A stretch of 64,000 nucleotides of DNA. Source: Hepsetus odoe. Lineage: Eukaryota > Chordata > Actinopteri > Characiformes > Hepsetidae. The position numbers were made by a program, and so were the translations under genes. Location of the stretch: assembly GCA_017165825.1 (NCBI GenBank), contig CM029380.1:23303361-23367360 (forward strand), given 5' to 3'. Below are positions 54,806 through 64,000 of the stretch, in pieces. Below the pieces are notes generated by a model, which did no database searches, was not told the DNA's origin, and was given only the letters and a program-made list of their open reading frames with translations. Position 1 is the first letter of the stretch, and each line of letters opens with the position of its first letter.

Positions 54806-54903
54806 GATTTTAGATTTAGAGAAAAACACACAATTTACATATTAATTGCCACAACTTTAGGAATTACTATATAATTTGTGTGTTTTTCTGTAAATCTAAA
54901 ATC
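54806..54903. repeat. Long imperfect hairpin (98 nt)
   Basis: The left arm at 54,806-54,842 (GATTTTAGATTTAGAG, AAAAACACACAA) and right arm at 54,868-54,903 (TTGTGTGTTTTTCTG, TAAATCTAAAATC) pair over about 35 bases with one or two mismatches and a ~25-base loop. The size and near-perfect stem fit either a foldback MITE or a small-RNA precursor. Confidence 0.9.
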
Positions 54904-55748
54904 TTCAGAATTTACCAAAGCCTGCTTTAGAAAAGCCAAAATGCTAAACCGATGATCCAAAAAGCTTCTGCTCAAGAGCCTTTAAGGATGATGTACCAGT
55001 TAGTTGCTGCAAAATTCACTGTTTCTGCTGAACTAGAGTTTCCCAGAGTTCTTAGGTGACCAAGTTAACCAAAATTATTTTAAAAATCTTTCCAGTTTAA
55101 TCAAAACTGGCAGCTTTTACCTTTTATTTTATCCCGCGTGAGAATGCAGAACTGAGCAAAGGTGTCACCTAATTTTACTGAAAAGTCTGAGCCTAACCTG
55201 GGAAAAATTACTGACATAAACTGTGAGATACTAGTGTTTAAATCACAGAAACCCAGTGAAGATCCCGTATAAAATCGACTTCTCTGCTTTACCAGATGAG
55301 TCTGTGCAGCTACAGGTGACTGATAATCAGGCCTACTGGCCTGCAGTCCCATTCATTTCGATGCATAAACTGCATGTTAATGTGAAGGGGTGCCAGCATT
55401 TCTGCACGGCTCGGTGAGGACCAACTGCAGACCAGTTATGCTTCCGATTCTTCAGAGTCTGAAGTTAAATCACTTTAGAGATAAGTTAAGAAGGGCCTGC
55501 AAACTGACAAAAAAAACTAGTGAAGTTTCATCAGTAAGAGATTTCTAGAAGGACGAGAGGGGACGCCATCCAAATTGATGATCAGATGATCCTCTTGTTA
55601 AACTGCAACCCCTTAAATACTCTTTAAAGCAGTGTCGGGGGCCATTAGGACCCTTTCCCATTGGTCCCTTGTTAAACAAAATACTACTTACTGAGTATTT
55701 TTAGCATTTATACTTTCAAATATGAGCAAGAGTCCATTTTACAGCTTT
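54904..55748. other. Single-copy noncoding sequence
   Basis: No repeat or exon is recognised. Confidence 0.35.
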
Positions 55749-55941
55749 ACATTTACATTTACGGCATTTAGCAGACGCTCTTATCCAGAGTGACTTCCAC
55801 ATCCTGGTTACAGGGACAGTCCCCCCTGGAGACACTCAGGGTTAAGGGTCTTGCTCAGGGACCAGAGGTAGGATTCGAACCTGGGACCTCTTGAGCCAAA
55901 GATCCGTAGGCAAGTATCCTACCACTAGACCACCGCCACCC
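55749..55941 (-). mobile_element. V-type SINE, near full length, antisense
   Basis: ACATTTACATTTACGGCATT, TAGCAGACGCTCTTATCCAG and AGTGACTT form the 3' end. GTTAAGGGTCTTGCTCAGGG is the core and GGATTCGAACCTGGGACC the box-B region. TCCTACCACTAGACCACCGCC is the A-box end at 55,941. This is the best-preserved copy of the family here. Confidence 0.95.
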
Positions 55942-56002
55942 AAAAGTGTGTTAAAGCATAATATTCTGCTGGACTGTTGCCCAGTTTACTCTCTAACATG
56001 AG

Positions 56003-56428
56003 GGTAGTGGTAGGATACTCAGCTACAGACCAAGAGGTCACAGGTTCAAATCCCACCTCCAGCACTACCATTCCATTTACATTTGCAGCATTTAGCATCT
56101 TATCCAGATCCGTGTCCTAATTACAGGGACAATCCTGGAGCAACTCAGGGTTAAGGGTCTTGCTCAGGGATCAAGTTCACTGGTGCATGAGCCTTAGTGT
56201 GCACGGTGGTGGTGCCAGAGGTGGGATTCGAACCTGGGACCTCTTGAGCCACAGGTCCATTGGCAAGTGTGTGCACTAGACCATCACAAATCTTGCCCTG
56301 TTACCATCAATGGCTCCCTGAGCAAGACCCTTATCCCCAGGTTGCTCCAGGGGGGGACTGTCCCTGAAATCAGGAATTGTACGTCGCTCTGGATAAGAGC
56401 TTCAGCTAAATGCAGAAACAGTAAATGT
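56003..56428 (+). mobile_element. V-type SINE (plus) interrupted by second V-type SINE
   Basis: The outer plus copy starts GGTAGTGGTAGGATACTCAG with box-B GGTTCAAATCCC and stops at CACTACCAT (56,071). It resumes at 56,301 (CCATCAATGGCTCCC, TGAGCAAGACCC), continuing to its end (GTCGCTCTGGATAAGAGC, AAATGC). The insert is listed separately. Confidence 0.9.
56073..56300 (-). mobile_element. V-type SINE inserted in another V-type SINE
   Basis: The antisense copy runs from CATTTACATTTGCAGCATTT through GTTAAGGGTCTTGCTCAGGG to GGATTCGAACCTGGGACC and TGCACTAGACCATCAC. TACCAT occurs at both junctions (56,066-56,071 and 56,302-56,307), consistent with a target duplication. It carries a small insertion near 56,178-56,208 relative to the 55.7-kb copy. 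Confidence 0.9.
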
Positions 56429-57157
56429 CTAACGAATACCCGAAGAGTGCGTCCTTGTTACTGGCTCTTAAAGGGTTAACCACGCGCTGTCCCTACACAG
56501 TGCTACTCATAGTTACAGCCAGTGAATAACTGGTTGTTCACTGGTCAACCTCCCCTTTAAGTGCTCTGCATAACAGGCTGTCTTGAAGAACAGCTCAGCC
56601 GTTTTAGGTCCTTGGTTGACATTCAAAGCGGAGGGTGTGATTAAGTGCTCCAGTAATTGTCCCCGAAAGCAGCAGAACGTTTTCATTGGTTGTTAAAATG
56701 CAGGGCCGAACGCGCTGCCTACTGAACTGTGAAAATCTCCACGCAAGAAGGCTGCATTAACTTAATAATCACTTTCCTCCGTTATCTTGATTTGTTTTTT
56801 GCTGATTTAAGGACCACAGCAGTGGTGGGGGACAAAGAAAGTGGAGGTGTGGCGAGAGAAGGAGGACACTTCAGTGGACGGACTCCATGCGCACTGAGGC
56901 TCACGCACCAGTGAACTCAATTACAACCCCTGCAAGTGAAAAGCAGCCCAGAGACGATGCTTAAAAAGCCTCAGTCAGGCATACCGGAGCCGGTTTGTCT
57001 GTTTATCCGTGTCTCGCTGCTATTTACGGCCTGTATGATCACCCACAAAGTCCTTCAGAAGTTTGTCGCTCAGGCTTCAGACTTCAGGTGAACAGCAGGC
57101 TGAAGTTGTGCAGGTGCATCACTTTTGTTACTGGTTTTTAAAATAAAAATGGTCTTC
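56429..57157. promoter_or_regulatory. Candidate conserved noncoding block
   Basis: Repeat-free sequence with GTGATTAAGTGCTCCAGTAATTG, CTTAATAATCACTTTCC, CTTGATTTG and CATTGGTTG motifs around 56,575-56,900. It becomes GC-richer to 57,060. Short frames have no domain. Regulatory role inferred from composition. Confidence 0.33.
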
Positions 57158-57412
57158 AAGTGAAAGTGACAACCCTTGTCATTGCGAGGTCACAGCACAG
57201 CAAGCGTGAACCACAACGAAATTGGACCTCTGCTTTTAACCCATGCACACAAACACCGTGCAGCAGTGGGCAGCTATTGAAAGCGCCCGGGGAGAAGTGA
57301 CAGGGACGGTACCTTGCTCAGGGGTACCTCAGGGAAACATACTTGTGAGGGAATCGAACCCACAATCTTCCGATGCGGGGCGACTCCCTCACCACTAGGC
57401 CACTGCTGCCCC
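57158..57412 (-). mobile_element. SINE-A copy, full length
   Basis: From AAGTGAAAGTGACAACCC through CATTGCGAGGTCACAGCAC, TTTAACCCATGCACACAAAC, GGCGCCC-type and GGTACC core to GGAATCGAACCCAC and CCACTAGGCCACTGCTGCCCC. It is the antisense counterpart of the 42.7-kb copy, well preserved. Confidence 0.95.
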
Positions 57413-59111
57413 AAGTTTGGAAAAGTTTGGGAAAGTCACTAAAATGATGTGCTGACAAAGTCCCCATGTCTTAATCGAGGCCAAAATCCAGAAGGTATAA
57501 ATACTCAGCATGGACAAGAATGGAGAAGGCGGGGCTACAGAGTAGACACAGGTGAGGCAGATGACAACAGGGGTCCAAATGCACAAAGTAAAAAACCAGA
57601 CTGCATGGGGTAGCAGGTTAAAAACGAGGGGAAAAGAAAGCAGTATAGAAAGTGTCATTCATTAATAGTATGCACATTATTTTATTTAACCAAATGTAAA
57701 GAAAAAGGATTCAAAGAAAGTTATAAGACAAATAAAACCTTCAAATACACAGTGTGGACCAATCACAGCTCAGTTAGAGCCTTGAGCATTGCAACACACT
57801 CCTGGAGCTTCCATATAAGGAGTTACTTTTCATTACCATGGAGATGGAAACTGTGCCAGAGGTTCTCTGAGGATTCTGGTCGGATTTTGTGACGGGTTAA
57901 GGATGCCTACATTAACCTACACACACCGTCAGCCAGAATCAGCTGTCCCGGAGGCTGATGTCCTTCATTTTAGATGTTTTTTTTTTTTTAAACTTATAAA
58001 CGTAACAAAAATATACCTTAAATGTTACGCGGGTTCAGAGGTTATAAGGGGTTTATGTGAGTGTCATGTTTCTTAACAAATGCGGTCCTTCAGTGAAGGC
58101 TTTCAGGGAACAGAGAATAAACTTTTTACATTTTCAAATATATTATTACTGAAGATTTGTGTAAAGGTTGCTTTGTTATGAAAAACTGCTTCAATTGCTT
58201 GATTTTATGGATTGATTTTACTGTAATTATACTACTCTTTATTATTTCTTTATTATTACACTATTAATGCAGGTCTAATACTTATTATTGTGTTATTACA
58301 GCCTTATTAATGTGTTATTACCATATTATTGCTGTATTTTTGTATAATTACTCTTTAATACAGCAATGTTATTGTATTATTTTATTATTATTGCATTATG
58401 ACCATAATACTGTATATCCAACTCCAATTTTTTTATGTGACATGAACACAAACCATATTTTATCAGCTTTCAGACCATTATTATGTAAAAACATGTACCA
58501 GTTACTGGCTGGTTCTATGAATTTTTAGTTCAAACTTTATCTCTCTGTCCCATTAACCAGCACACCAGAATGAATAGAGCTAGGCGTTCGTTTAGGGCCA
58601 TAATTATCAAAATCTATACCTCAATGCTGATTTCTCCGAGCACCTCTGTGAGATTTCTGGGGATATGTTAGCACAAGGCTATCAGAGGTATTAGTTCTGT
58701 ACTTTTTTCAAATCTGTTCAGTCCACTGCTTGCTCCCTGGTGTTCCCCAACCTGGCTGGATGTTGGCTCTTCAGTCCAGTGTATCTAGAACTTCTAGGAG
58801 GTATAGAGTCATTCATAAGGTTTGTCCCAGTGTGAACCGGTTGGTTCCTCATTTCTGGATTATGATTAAGATTGCGGTGACCTGACTTCCCAGCTGTAAC
58901 AGCTATGATTATCAGGAGTCACTCGGCTGTAATTTATTTGATATCAAAACTATAAACGAGCTCGGAGGCTTATAAAAACTCATCAGTTCAGAACGCGATC
59001 AGCGCTGTTCCTGCACTAATCCTGCTCACACTCAGAGACATTCAGAGCAGCGACCCGGACCACGGCAGCCCTGTTAGGCAAGCAGGCTAAATGCTGCTTA
59101 CAAGAAACAAC

Positions 59112-59112
<1 letters not shown>
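57413..59112. other. AT-rich noncoding sequence
   Basis: A degenerate TTATTA-rich stretch lies at 58,200-58,420 and a T-run at 57,977-57,989. A TATAAAAA motif at about 58,972 is followed by GC-richer sequence to 59,075, a weak promoter-like look without other support. No exon is recognised. Confidence 0.35.

Positions 59113-59152
<40 letters not shown>
59113..59152. repeat. (CA)n microsatellite
   Basis: A pure CA run of about 20 units. Confidence 0.96.
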
Positions 59153-59156
<4 letters not shown>

Positions 59157-59319
59157 GCTGTTCAACACAAGGTTCCTTACCCTTCACTGCAGATGTTCAT
59201 TAAAGCTCTTCACTGATGTGTTTTTGAAACAACAGGAATTATAAACTGACTTGGTGGCCTTTTGCCAGTAAGAGACAAACAGTAATTACTTTAATGAGTA
59301 CATTAATGAGAGAAGGATG

Positions 59320-59323
59320 AAAG

Positions 59324-59401
<78 letters not shown>

Positions 59402-59755
59402 ATGTGAGATATGGACAGAAGAGGAAGAAAGTGAGAAAAGAAAGTGAAAGAGAGGAGGAAGAAAGAGAGAGTCACAGAAGAGCAACAAAGAGAGAAATGA
59501 AATAACTGAGAGAGAGAAAGGAGGAAAGAGAAAGAGACTGACGAAGGGAGTGAAAAAGAGAAAGAGAGGGGAAAGGGGGGGGGAATAGGAAAAAAAAGAA
59601 ATATTACATGAAAGAGAGAGCCAGCGAGAGAAAGAGGCGAGGAACAAAGAGAGAGGGAGAAGCACAGAAGAATGACAGAGCAAGAGGCGGAGGGAGCAAA
59701 AAACAAAACCTAATGAGAGAGAAGGAGGAAGAGGAGGAGGAGTGGAAGATGAAAA
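59320..59755. repeat. Polypurine (GA-rich) tract
   Basis: About 435 bases almost wholly A and G on plus. It starts with a GA array to 59,400 and continues as GAAAGAG/GAGGAAG-type sequence. Minus frames of 126-155 codons (Ser/Leu/Phe-rich) are compositional. It is the strand opposite of the polypyrimidine tract at 17.9-18.7 kb. Confidence 0.94.
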
Positions 59756-60017
59756 GTGTAGGTTTGCTCTTCTGCTATTTGGTTTGATTCATGGTTTTGG
59801 AGAATTTAGAGCGTCGGATTTGATTCGACACTTCAAATGATTCGAGCATCTTCAGAAAAAAAGGAAGTCCACTTTATTTTCCCATCTTTCACAGAAACGA
59901 TACACTGACAGCGAATCCGCTGCTCTTCAGACGTCCTGAAAGTCCTCAGATTCGAATGGATTTGTTTTCTGGAGATGAACACTTTACTGTTCGTAGCTTC
60001 TTTGTGATCTTATGATG
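59756..60017. other. Single-copy noncoding sequence
   Basis: Nothing is recognised. Confidence 0.3.
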
Positions 60018-60226
60018 GAAAAGCTGCGGTCTGTGTTTAGGCCCTAGAACTGGAAAGTCATGGGTTCAAATCCTGGCTGCCCTGAAGTACCCTTAATCAA
60101 GATACTGTCCCCATCACTGCTCCTCAGGTGCTTAACATGGCTGTCCACAGCTGGACGGTGTGTGTGTGTGTTAAATACAGAGGTTGCTTTCTGCTGTGGC
60201 TGACAAATAGTCACTTTCACTTTCAC
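60018..60226 (+). mobile_element. SINE-A copy, diverged
   Basis: Head GCGGTCTGTGTTTAGGCCC, B-box GGTTCAAATCC, core CCCTTAATCAAGATACTGTCC, then a TGTTAAATACAGAGGTTGC segment with a GTGTGT run and a CACTTTCACTTTCAC tail. Confidence 0.92.
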
Positions 60227-60321
60227 ATATGCCCTTTTCAGGAAATAACAAATGTTCTAGTTCCAGGAATCATTCCAGGAACCCTTTGAAGAAACTTCTT
60301 AAATTTTAGCACTTCTTCAGG

Positions 60322-60580
60322 GAAGCTGTCGCCGAATGGTTAGGTATGAGGAATTCAGTTCAATCCCCAGGACCAGCAGGAACAATGAGGGTCCAATGGG
60401 GGTTGAACAGCACTTTCCCAGTCCTGCACTTAACCCTATAGCTGCCTGCTGGGTGCAGGTTTAGCACCCACTTCTCCTGGTGTGCGTGTTCACCACCGGA
60501 GTGTGTAGGATAAATTAAATGAAGAGGAGAAATTTACTGCTCACAGTGTGTGTGGTCACAGGAATTTCATTTCATTCATA
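60322..60580 (+). mobile_element. SINE-C copy (tRNA-Ser-like head)
   Basis: GAAGCTGTCGCCGAATGGTTAGG resembles the 5' part of tRNA-Ser. After AGTTCAATCCC come GCACTTAACCC, CTTCTCCTGGTGTGCGTGTTC, and a GGAATTTCATTTCATTCAT end. The body and end match 22,065-22,165 and define a second SINE-C copy. Confidence 0.83.
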
Positions 60581-61105
60581 CCCATAGGCAGAAATGACGG
60601 GGGACGGGGGGACTCGGCCGCCCTTTTCTGAGGAATGTCCCCTGCAATATATCATGTTTTGAAAAAAAGTCACCAGAATGATATGAACTGTAGGCACTTT
60701 GTGCAAATGAAATGCAAAATAGTGCATTAAGTTTCAAAAGATCCCCCCCCCCACCGCCTCGCAGTGGTTTGGTCCACTGGCTGCTCCAGGCTGCTGTGAC
60801 TGTCTGTGGCTTATTAGTGTCTGACGTCCAGCAAGACAACAGGTTTATTTCCTTACTTTTAGGTTTTTAGTGGAAAAACCCACAGGAGCATCTTGGTTGA
60901 ACCATTATCTCCATTCTGGACCTCTTAAAGCATGAAGCTCATCCCTGTGGAATCCACCACACTGGAACTGAACTTCCCTCCGATGTATTTTTACACGTTT
61001 TGAGCAGATTATCAGTTTTTTCTCTCCTTCTGCCTGTAGTCTGTACATTTTCTCAGCCAGAGAAAAGAAAAAGGAACGATATATGTCACATTAATCAGAG
61101 TACAT
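60581..61105. other. Single-copy noncoding sequence
   Basis: A C-run occurs at about 60,743. No repeat or exon is recognised. Confidence 0.35.
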
Positions 61106-61425
61106 CTTCTGGATGCTCCCGTTTAGAGGTCTCTACAGTGGACCATCCATTTCCGCTTCTTCCTGTCCTCTGCATCTTCCTCCTTCAAACCGGCCGCCTG
61201 CATGTCCTCTCTCACCACGTCCATAAACCTCTTTCTTCCTGTCTTCCTCTTCTCCTCTTTCCTGGCAGCGCCATCATCAACTTCCTCCTCCTGATATTCT
61301 CCTGGTCTCTCCTCTGGATGACCAAACCAACGCAGTCCCTGAAGTTCCTCCAAAAAACGTCTACCCTGAGCCTCATTCCTAATCCTGTCCCAAAGTAGAT
61401 CTCCGCATCTTCAGCTCTTTGATCA
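61106..61425 (-). mobile_element. LINE 3' end, antisense
   Basis: The minus strand encodes RRGRQEE-like basic sequence, MDVVREDMQAAGLKEEDAEDRKK and the end segment with CTAAACGGG, preceded by RIRNEAQG and LRWFGHPEER-like motifs. Two frames are needed, so it is frameshifted. No GAA tail remains. Confidence 0.9.
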
Positions 61426-62287
61426 CAGTTAATAGTCTCCTCAACACATTTACTTTTATACATTGCCCGATTAATTCACCCCGACAAGTAAACTGTAAAC
61501 AAATTTAAGGTTCTTTGAAGAACCCTAAAGATATTTTTCACAAAGGATAAAGTTTCCTGCTTCATAAGACTGATTTACTTATATAATAATTCGATTTTTT
61601 CCTGTTTTAACGCGGTTGAGTTTGCACTTTAGATTATTTTCTCTCTTTGTAACTTCGATTTCCTTAGTTTTTCTTTGAAGCTGCAAAAGTAAAAAAAGTG
61701 GAGAAAGCTTGTTTAATTGCCAGCATTGACATTTTCTTTCTGACAAACCAGAAAAAATGTTTTATTAGATTAGAAATCCTAACAAAATGTAAAAAATGTA
61801 CACATTTTCTGTCCTCGTTCCAGTGAACTACAAGTGAAAAGGATGGAAAAAAGACCTCAGGCATTCCCACCACATCCCCGGTCCCACCCCCGTCCTGCCC
61901 CCAGGGCTCCCAATGGAACGCTCCATTTAGAGGATTCAGCTTTTTTAAGGAGATGTGGGGTAAAGACCTCGTGTCTATCGCGTCTCCCAGGGGTCGCCTT
62001 CAAAATCTGCAGCTGATTCTGAGCTCAGTTCAGTGGGGCTCGGACTCCATCTGCGCTGCGACATCCCAGAGGGTTTCTCCACTGAGCTCCTCAGTGGGGT
62101 TGAGCTGCTTAATCTACATTCAATGACAGGCTGCCTCATGACTCCCCTGCTTCTCCTTACAGGCCAGCGGTTTAAACTCAAACGAGATTTCTGCTTAAGT
62201 TCAAAAACTACTGCAAACTGGTGTTTTTACTCAGAGCGATCATCTACATCATTCATGTCCTTTTCCTACAACACACACAAAACACCA
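61426..62287. other. Single-copy noncoding sequence
   Basis: AT-rich to 61,830, then balanced. A minus frame of 68 codons at 61,975-62,181 lies in GC-richer sequence. It is the frame I considered most seriously as an exon, but no domain or convincing splice pair was found. Confidence 0.35.
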
Positions 62288-62352
62288 GCGGTGGTCTAGT
62301 GTTTAGGCACTAAACTCCAGGATCAGAAGATCACTGGTTCAAATCCCAAACA
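62288..62352 (+). mobile_element. SINE-A head fragment
   Basis: AGCGGTGGTCTAGTGTTTAGG and TGGTTCAAATCCC form a tRNA-like head only. The core and tail are missing. It stops within ~15 bases of the MITE copy that follows. Confidence 0.82.
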
Positions 62353-62365
62353 ATGAAGATGTAAA

Positions 62366-62765
62366 TAGTGCGCAAAAATCTGGAGCCCTTCATTTCGTCC
62401 TATTTTGCTTCCAGATTTTTTGTAGCTGAACCTGAGCAGTTCTCCAGATCTTCCTGAAGGACAGTGTTGTTGTTCTCCAGATCTTCCTGAAGGACAGTGT
62501 TGTTGTCTCTCATGTTCAGTCCAGTCTCTGTACCTGAGCAGTTTGATAGTTCTGTGTTGGTTAATCCACACAGTGATCTACGTCTGAACCTTCAAGCAGA
62601 ACAAAGCGTCTAACTTAAGACATGAAGCAGTGAAGAACCAGGAGCAGATGATTCCAGATGATCAGGTGATTACAATCAGGTTTACTCTGGAACACTGAGT
62701 GGTTGGTAACCCTTTATATAGAACCTTGTATCTTTAGACGCTTTGCAGCCTGGAGCACTAAAACA
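62366..62765 (-). mobile_element. VNTR-bearing Tc1-like MITE, copy D
   Basis: On minus the left body (GGATTAACCAACACAGAAC, GATCATCTGGAATCATC, TCTAAAGATACAAGG) leads into about two array units. The second has lost its TACAGAGACTGG part so that two GGAAGATCTGGAGAAC cores lie only ~40 bases apart. The right end (AAATCTGGAAGC, GAAATGAAGGGCTCCAG) is the family's right terminus, mutated, at about 62,370-62,400. The left terminus is not found. Confidence 0.83.
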
Positions 62766-64000
62766 TTTGTTCCCATTTAATCTACTGAATGTGCCAAAGG
62801 TAAATTTGAGAGGCATGAAAGAGTATTTTTGCAAGACGATTCCCAAGCAAAATAGAAAGAAGAGAAGAAGGAGTACCTCAAGACTTTTGCTAAGCAGTTT
62901 TTATGTGAAAGTGTTCTGATAGGATGGTTGCATTTGTGGCAAGAGGAACTACTTTGATCTTTTGGACAAGCTGTGTTCACTTAAACTGGCACACTCGAGG
63001 ATGGCATACAGAATTGAATCTCTCCTCGTGAGACCGGCTGGAAAAATATGCGATATCCACTCGCCTCGGGGGTTCATTCCAAATGGAGTAGGCAGTGGTG
63101 GACATGTAAAAATTTAACAAGGCTGGCGGTCCCGGTGGATGCCTGGGGTCCGGTCCCATTGGAAGGAAGCTGCCGAAATTGCCGAAAGAACTGGCAATTT
63201 AAGCTCATTTGGACTTCACACTAATTGTATTCTAAGGAAAAAAGATCCCTTTTAGGAGTTTCTTCCACTCCAAGCAAGTATAAAGAGAGAGTGTTTGTAT
63301 GATGGCTGTAGATTTGGAATGAATGGAGCAGACGTTTCTACTCAGATCATCTCCAGAGCAGGATTGACTTTCAGAAGGTGGTGAACACAATACTTGGCAG
63401 CCATCTTTGATTCTTAGCAAAGACGGATGCCTTGGATGAATTGCTGCAGAGAGAAGAATACGTGAGTATGCTTTCACACGTTCAAGGCCAGGGTTTTGTT
63501 GTGAGCATGTTTCTGATCTTGGTAACCAACATCGCTTTAACAGGAGGCAGTGGATATTCTCCATACATCAATCATTCATCTCTGAAGGTGTTGCACTGAC
63601 TGCCAAGCTTGATTCCCCTGACCTTGCCTTACCTTTCTACTGGCCAGGTGCAAGGAGGAGGTGCAGAACTGCCCATCAATCCATCAAGAGGAAGGCTGCA
63701 TTCTGGTCCATCCTTAACCCATTCCCTCAAATGCCATTCAGAAAGGCAATTTGACCTAAAAGGAATTTGTCTCACGTAGCACACCAATGCGTTGTAATTT
63801 GTGTGGCTTTTTTGAAAGATTAACAGCCCCTGGCATTCGTGCTCCAGCTTTCTACATCGTGTGAAGAAAACCGTTTTATTGTGGAGACTCTGAAAGAGGC
63901 TATTTTTCTCATGCAGCAGAGAGGCTTTAATTGCTCGCCCACCCCAGGTTTATAAATACGCCTTGAAGGTGAAAGTACTCATGACGGCTTGCCTGATTTG
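62766..64000. promoter_or_regulatory. Noncoding sequence, largely repeat-free, possibly conserved
   Basis: No repeats are recognised to the window end. The stretches 62,890-63,190 and 63,380-63,960 are balanced and complex with short frames on both strands (up to 110 codons on minus at 63,232-63,564) but no domains. The label is inference only. Confidence 0.28.

Noticed and set aside
58972..59075. TATAAAAA followed by GC-rich sequence as a promoter.
   Set aside because: A lone TATA-like motif in AT-rich DNA with no exon, donor site or CpG enrichment comparable to 22.3-23.4 kb.
60322..60400. Possible tRNA-Ser gene.
   Set aside because: Only the first ~23 bases are tRNA-like. No cloverleaf can be completed and it belongs to a SINE.
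61975..62181. A 68-codon minus frame in GC-richer sequence, considered as a terminal exon.
   Set aside because: No convincing acceptor, no homologue I recognise, and a competing plus frame over the same bases.

Overview
This window looks like noncoding DNA from a teleost fish. It is AT-leaning and rich in CA/GT, GA/CT, GAA and GGAT-type microsatellites. It is packed with fish-type tRNA-derived SINEs, 3'-truncated non-LTR (LINE) tails and Tc1/mariner transposons. I cannot name the species. The repeat set would fit an otocephalan or other early-branching teleost, but that is only an impression. I found no convincing protein-coding gene, no intact tRNA, no rRNA and no CRISPR array. Nearly all long open frames fall in simple-sequence tracts, tandem repeats or decayed transposase or reverse transcriptase, so the window is most likely a gene desert or very large intron.

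Layout: 0-16 kb is mainly single-copy sequence with scattered SINE copies and LINE or L2 remnants. A 16-bp perfect hairpin lies at 11.65 kb and homeobox-rich candidate conserved noncoding sequence at 4.8-5.1 and 14.2-14.7 kb. At 16.9-17.3 kb is the first copy of an unusual tandem-repeat-bearing element. An ~860-bp polypyrimidine tract covers 17.86-18.72 kb. From 22.3 to 23.4 kb the sequence turns GC- and CpG-rich and is the best promoter or first-exon candidate. At 24.36-24.90 kb is a deletion-derivative Tc1-like transposon with perfect 46-bp terminal inverted repeats and a TA duplication. At 25.67-26.27 kb is a decayed LINE reverse transcriptase C-terminus. Two decayed copies of one mariner/Tc1 family lie in opposite orientation at 29.07-30.03 and 48.19-49.45 kb. 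The remainder alternates SINE insertions with candidate conserved noncoding blocks (35.5-36.0, 36.8-37.1, 37.5-38.1, 39.4-39.9, 51.7-52.3 and 56.5-57.0 kb).

The most unusual system is a four-copy family (16.9, 44.2, 50.1 and 62.4 kb) of non-autonomous, Tc1-like elements. Each carries a tandem array of a 69-bp unit whose copy number differs between insertions: about 2, 10, 2 and 2. I do not recognise this family. Because 69 is a multiple of three, the array creates long but probably meaningless frames on both strands.

The commonest repeat is a tRNA-derived SINE, called SINE-A here, with about 19 full or partial copies, nine on plus and ten on minus. It ends in a CACTTTCACTTT tail. One complete copy at 42,681-42,947 has an 8-bp target duplication. 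A second SINE family (V-type, with a core resembling TTATCCAGAGTGACTT) shows an insertion of one copy inside another at 56.0-56.4 kb and a chimera headed by a tRNA-Pro-like sequence at 46.0 kb. Candidate regulatory blocks were chosen only by composition and homeodomain-like motifs, and they need cross-species alignment.
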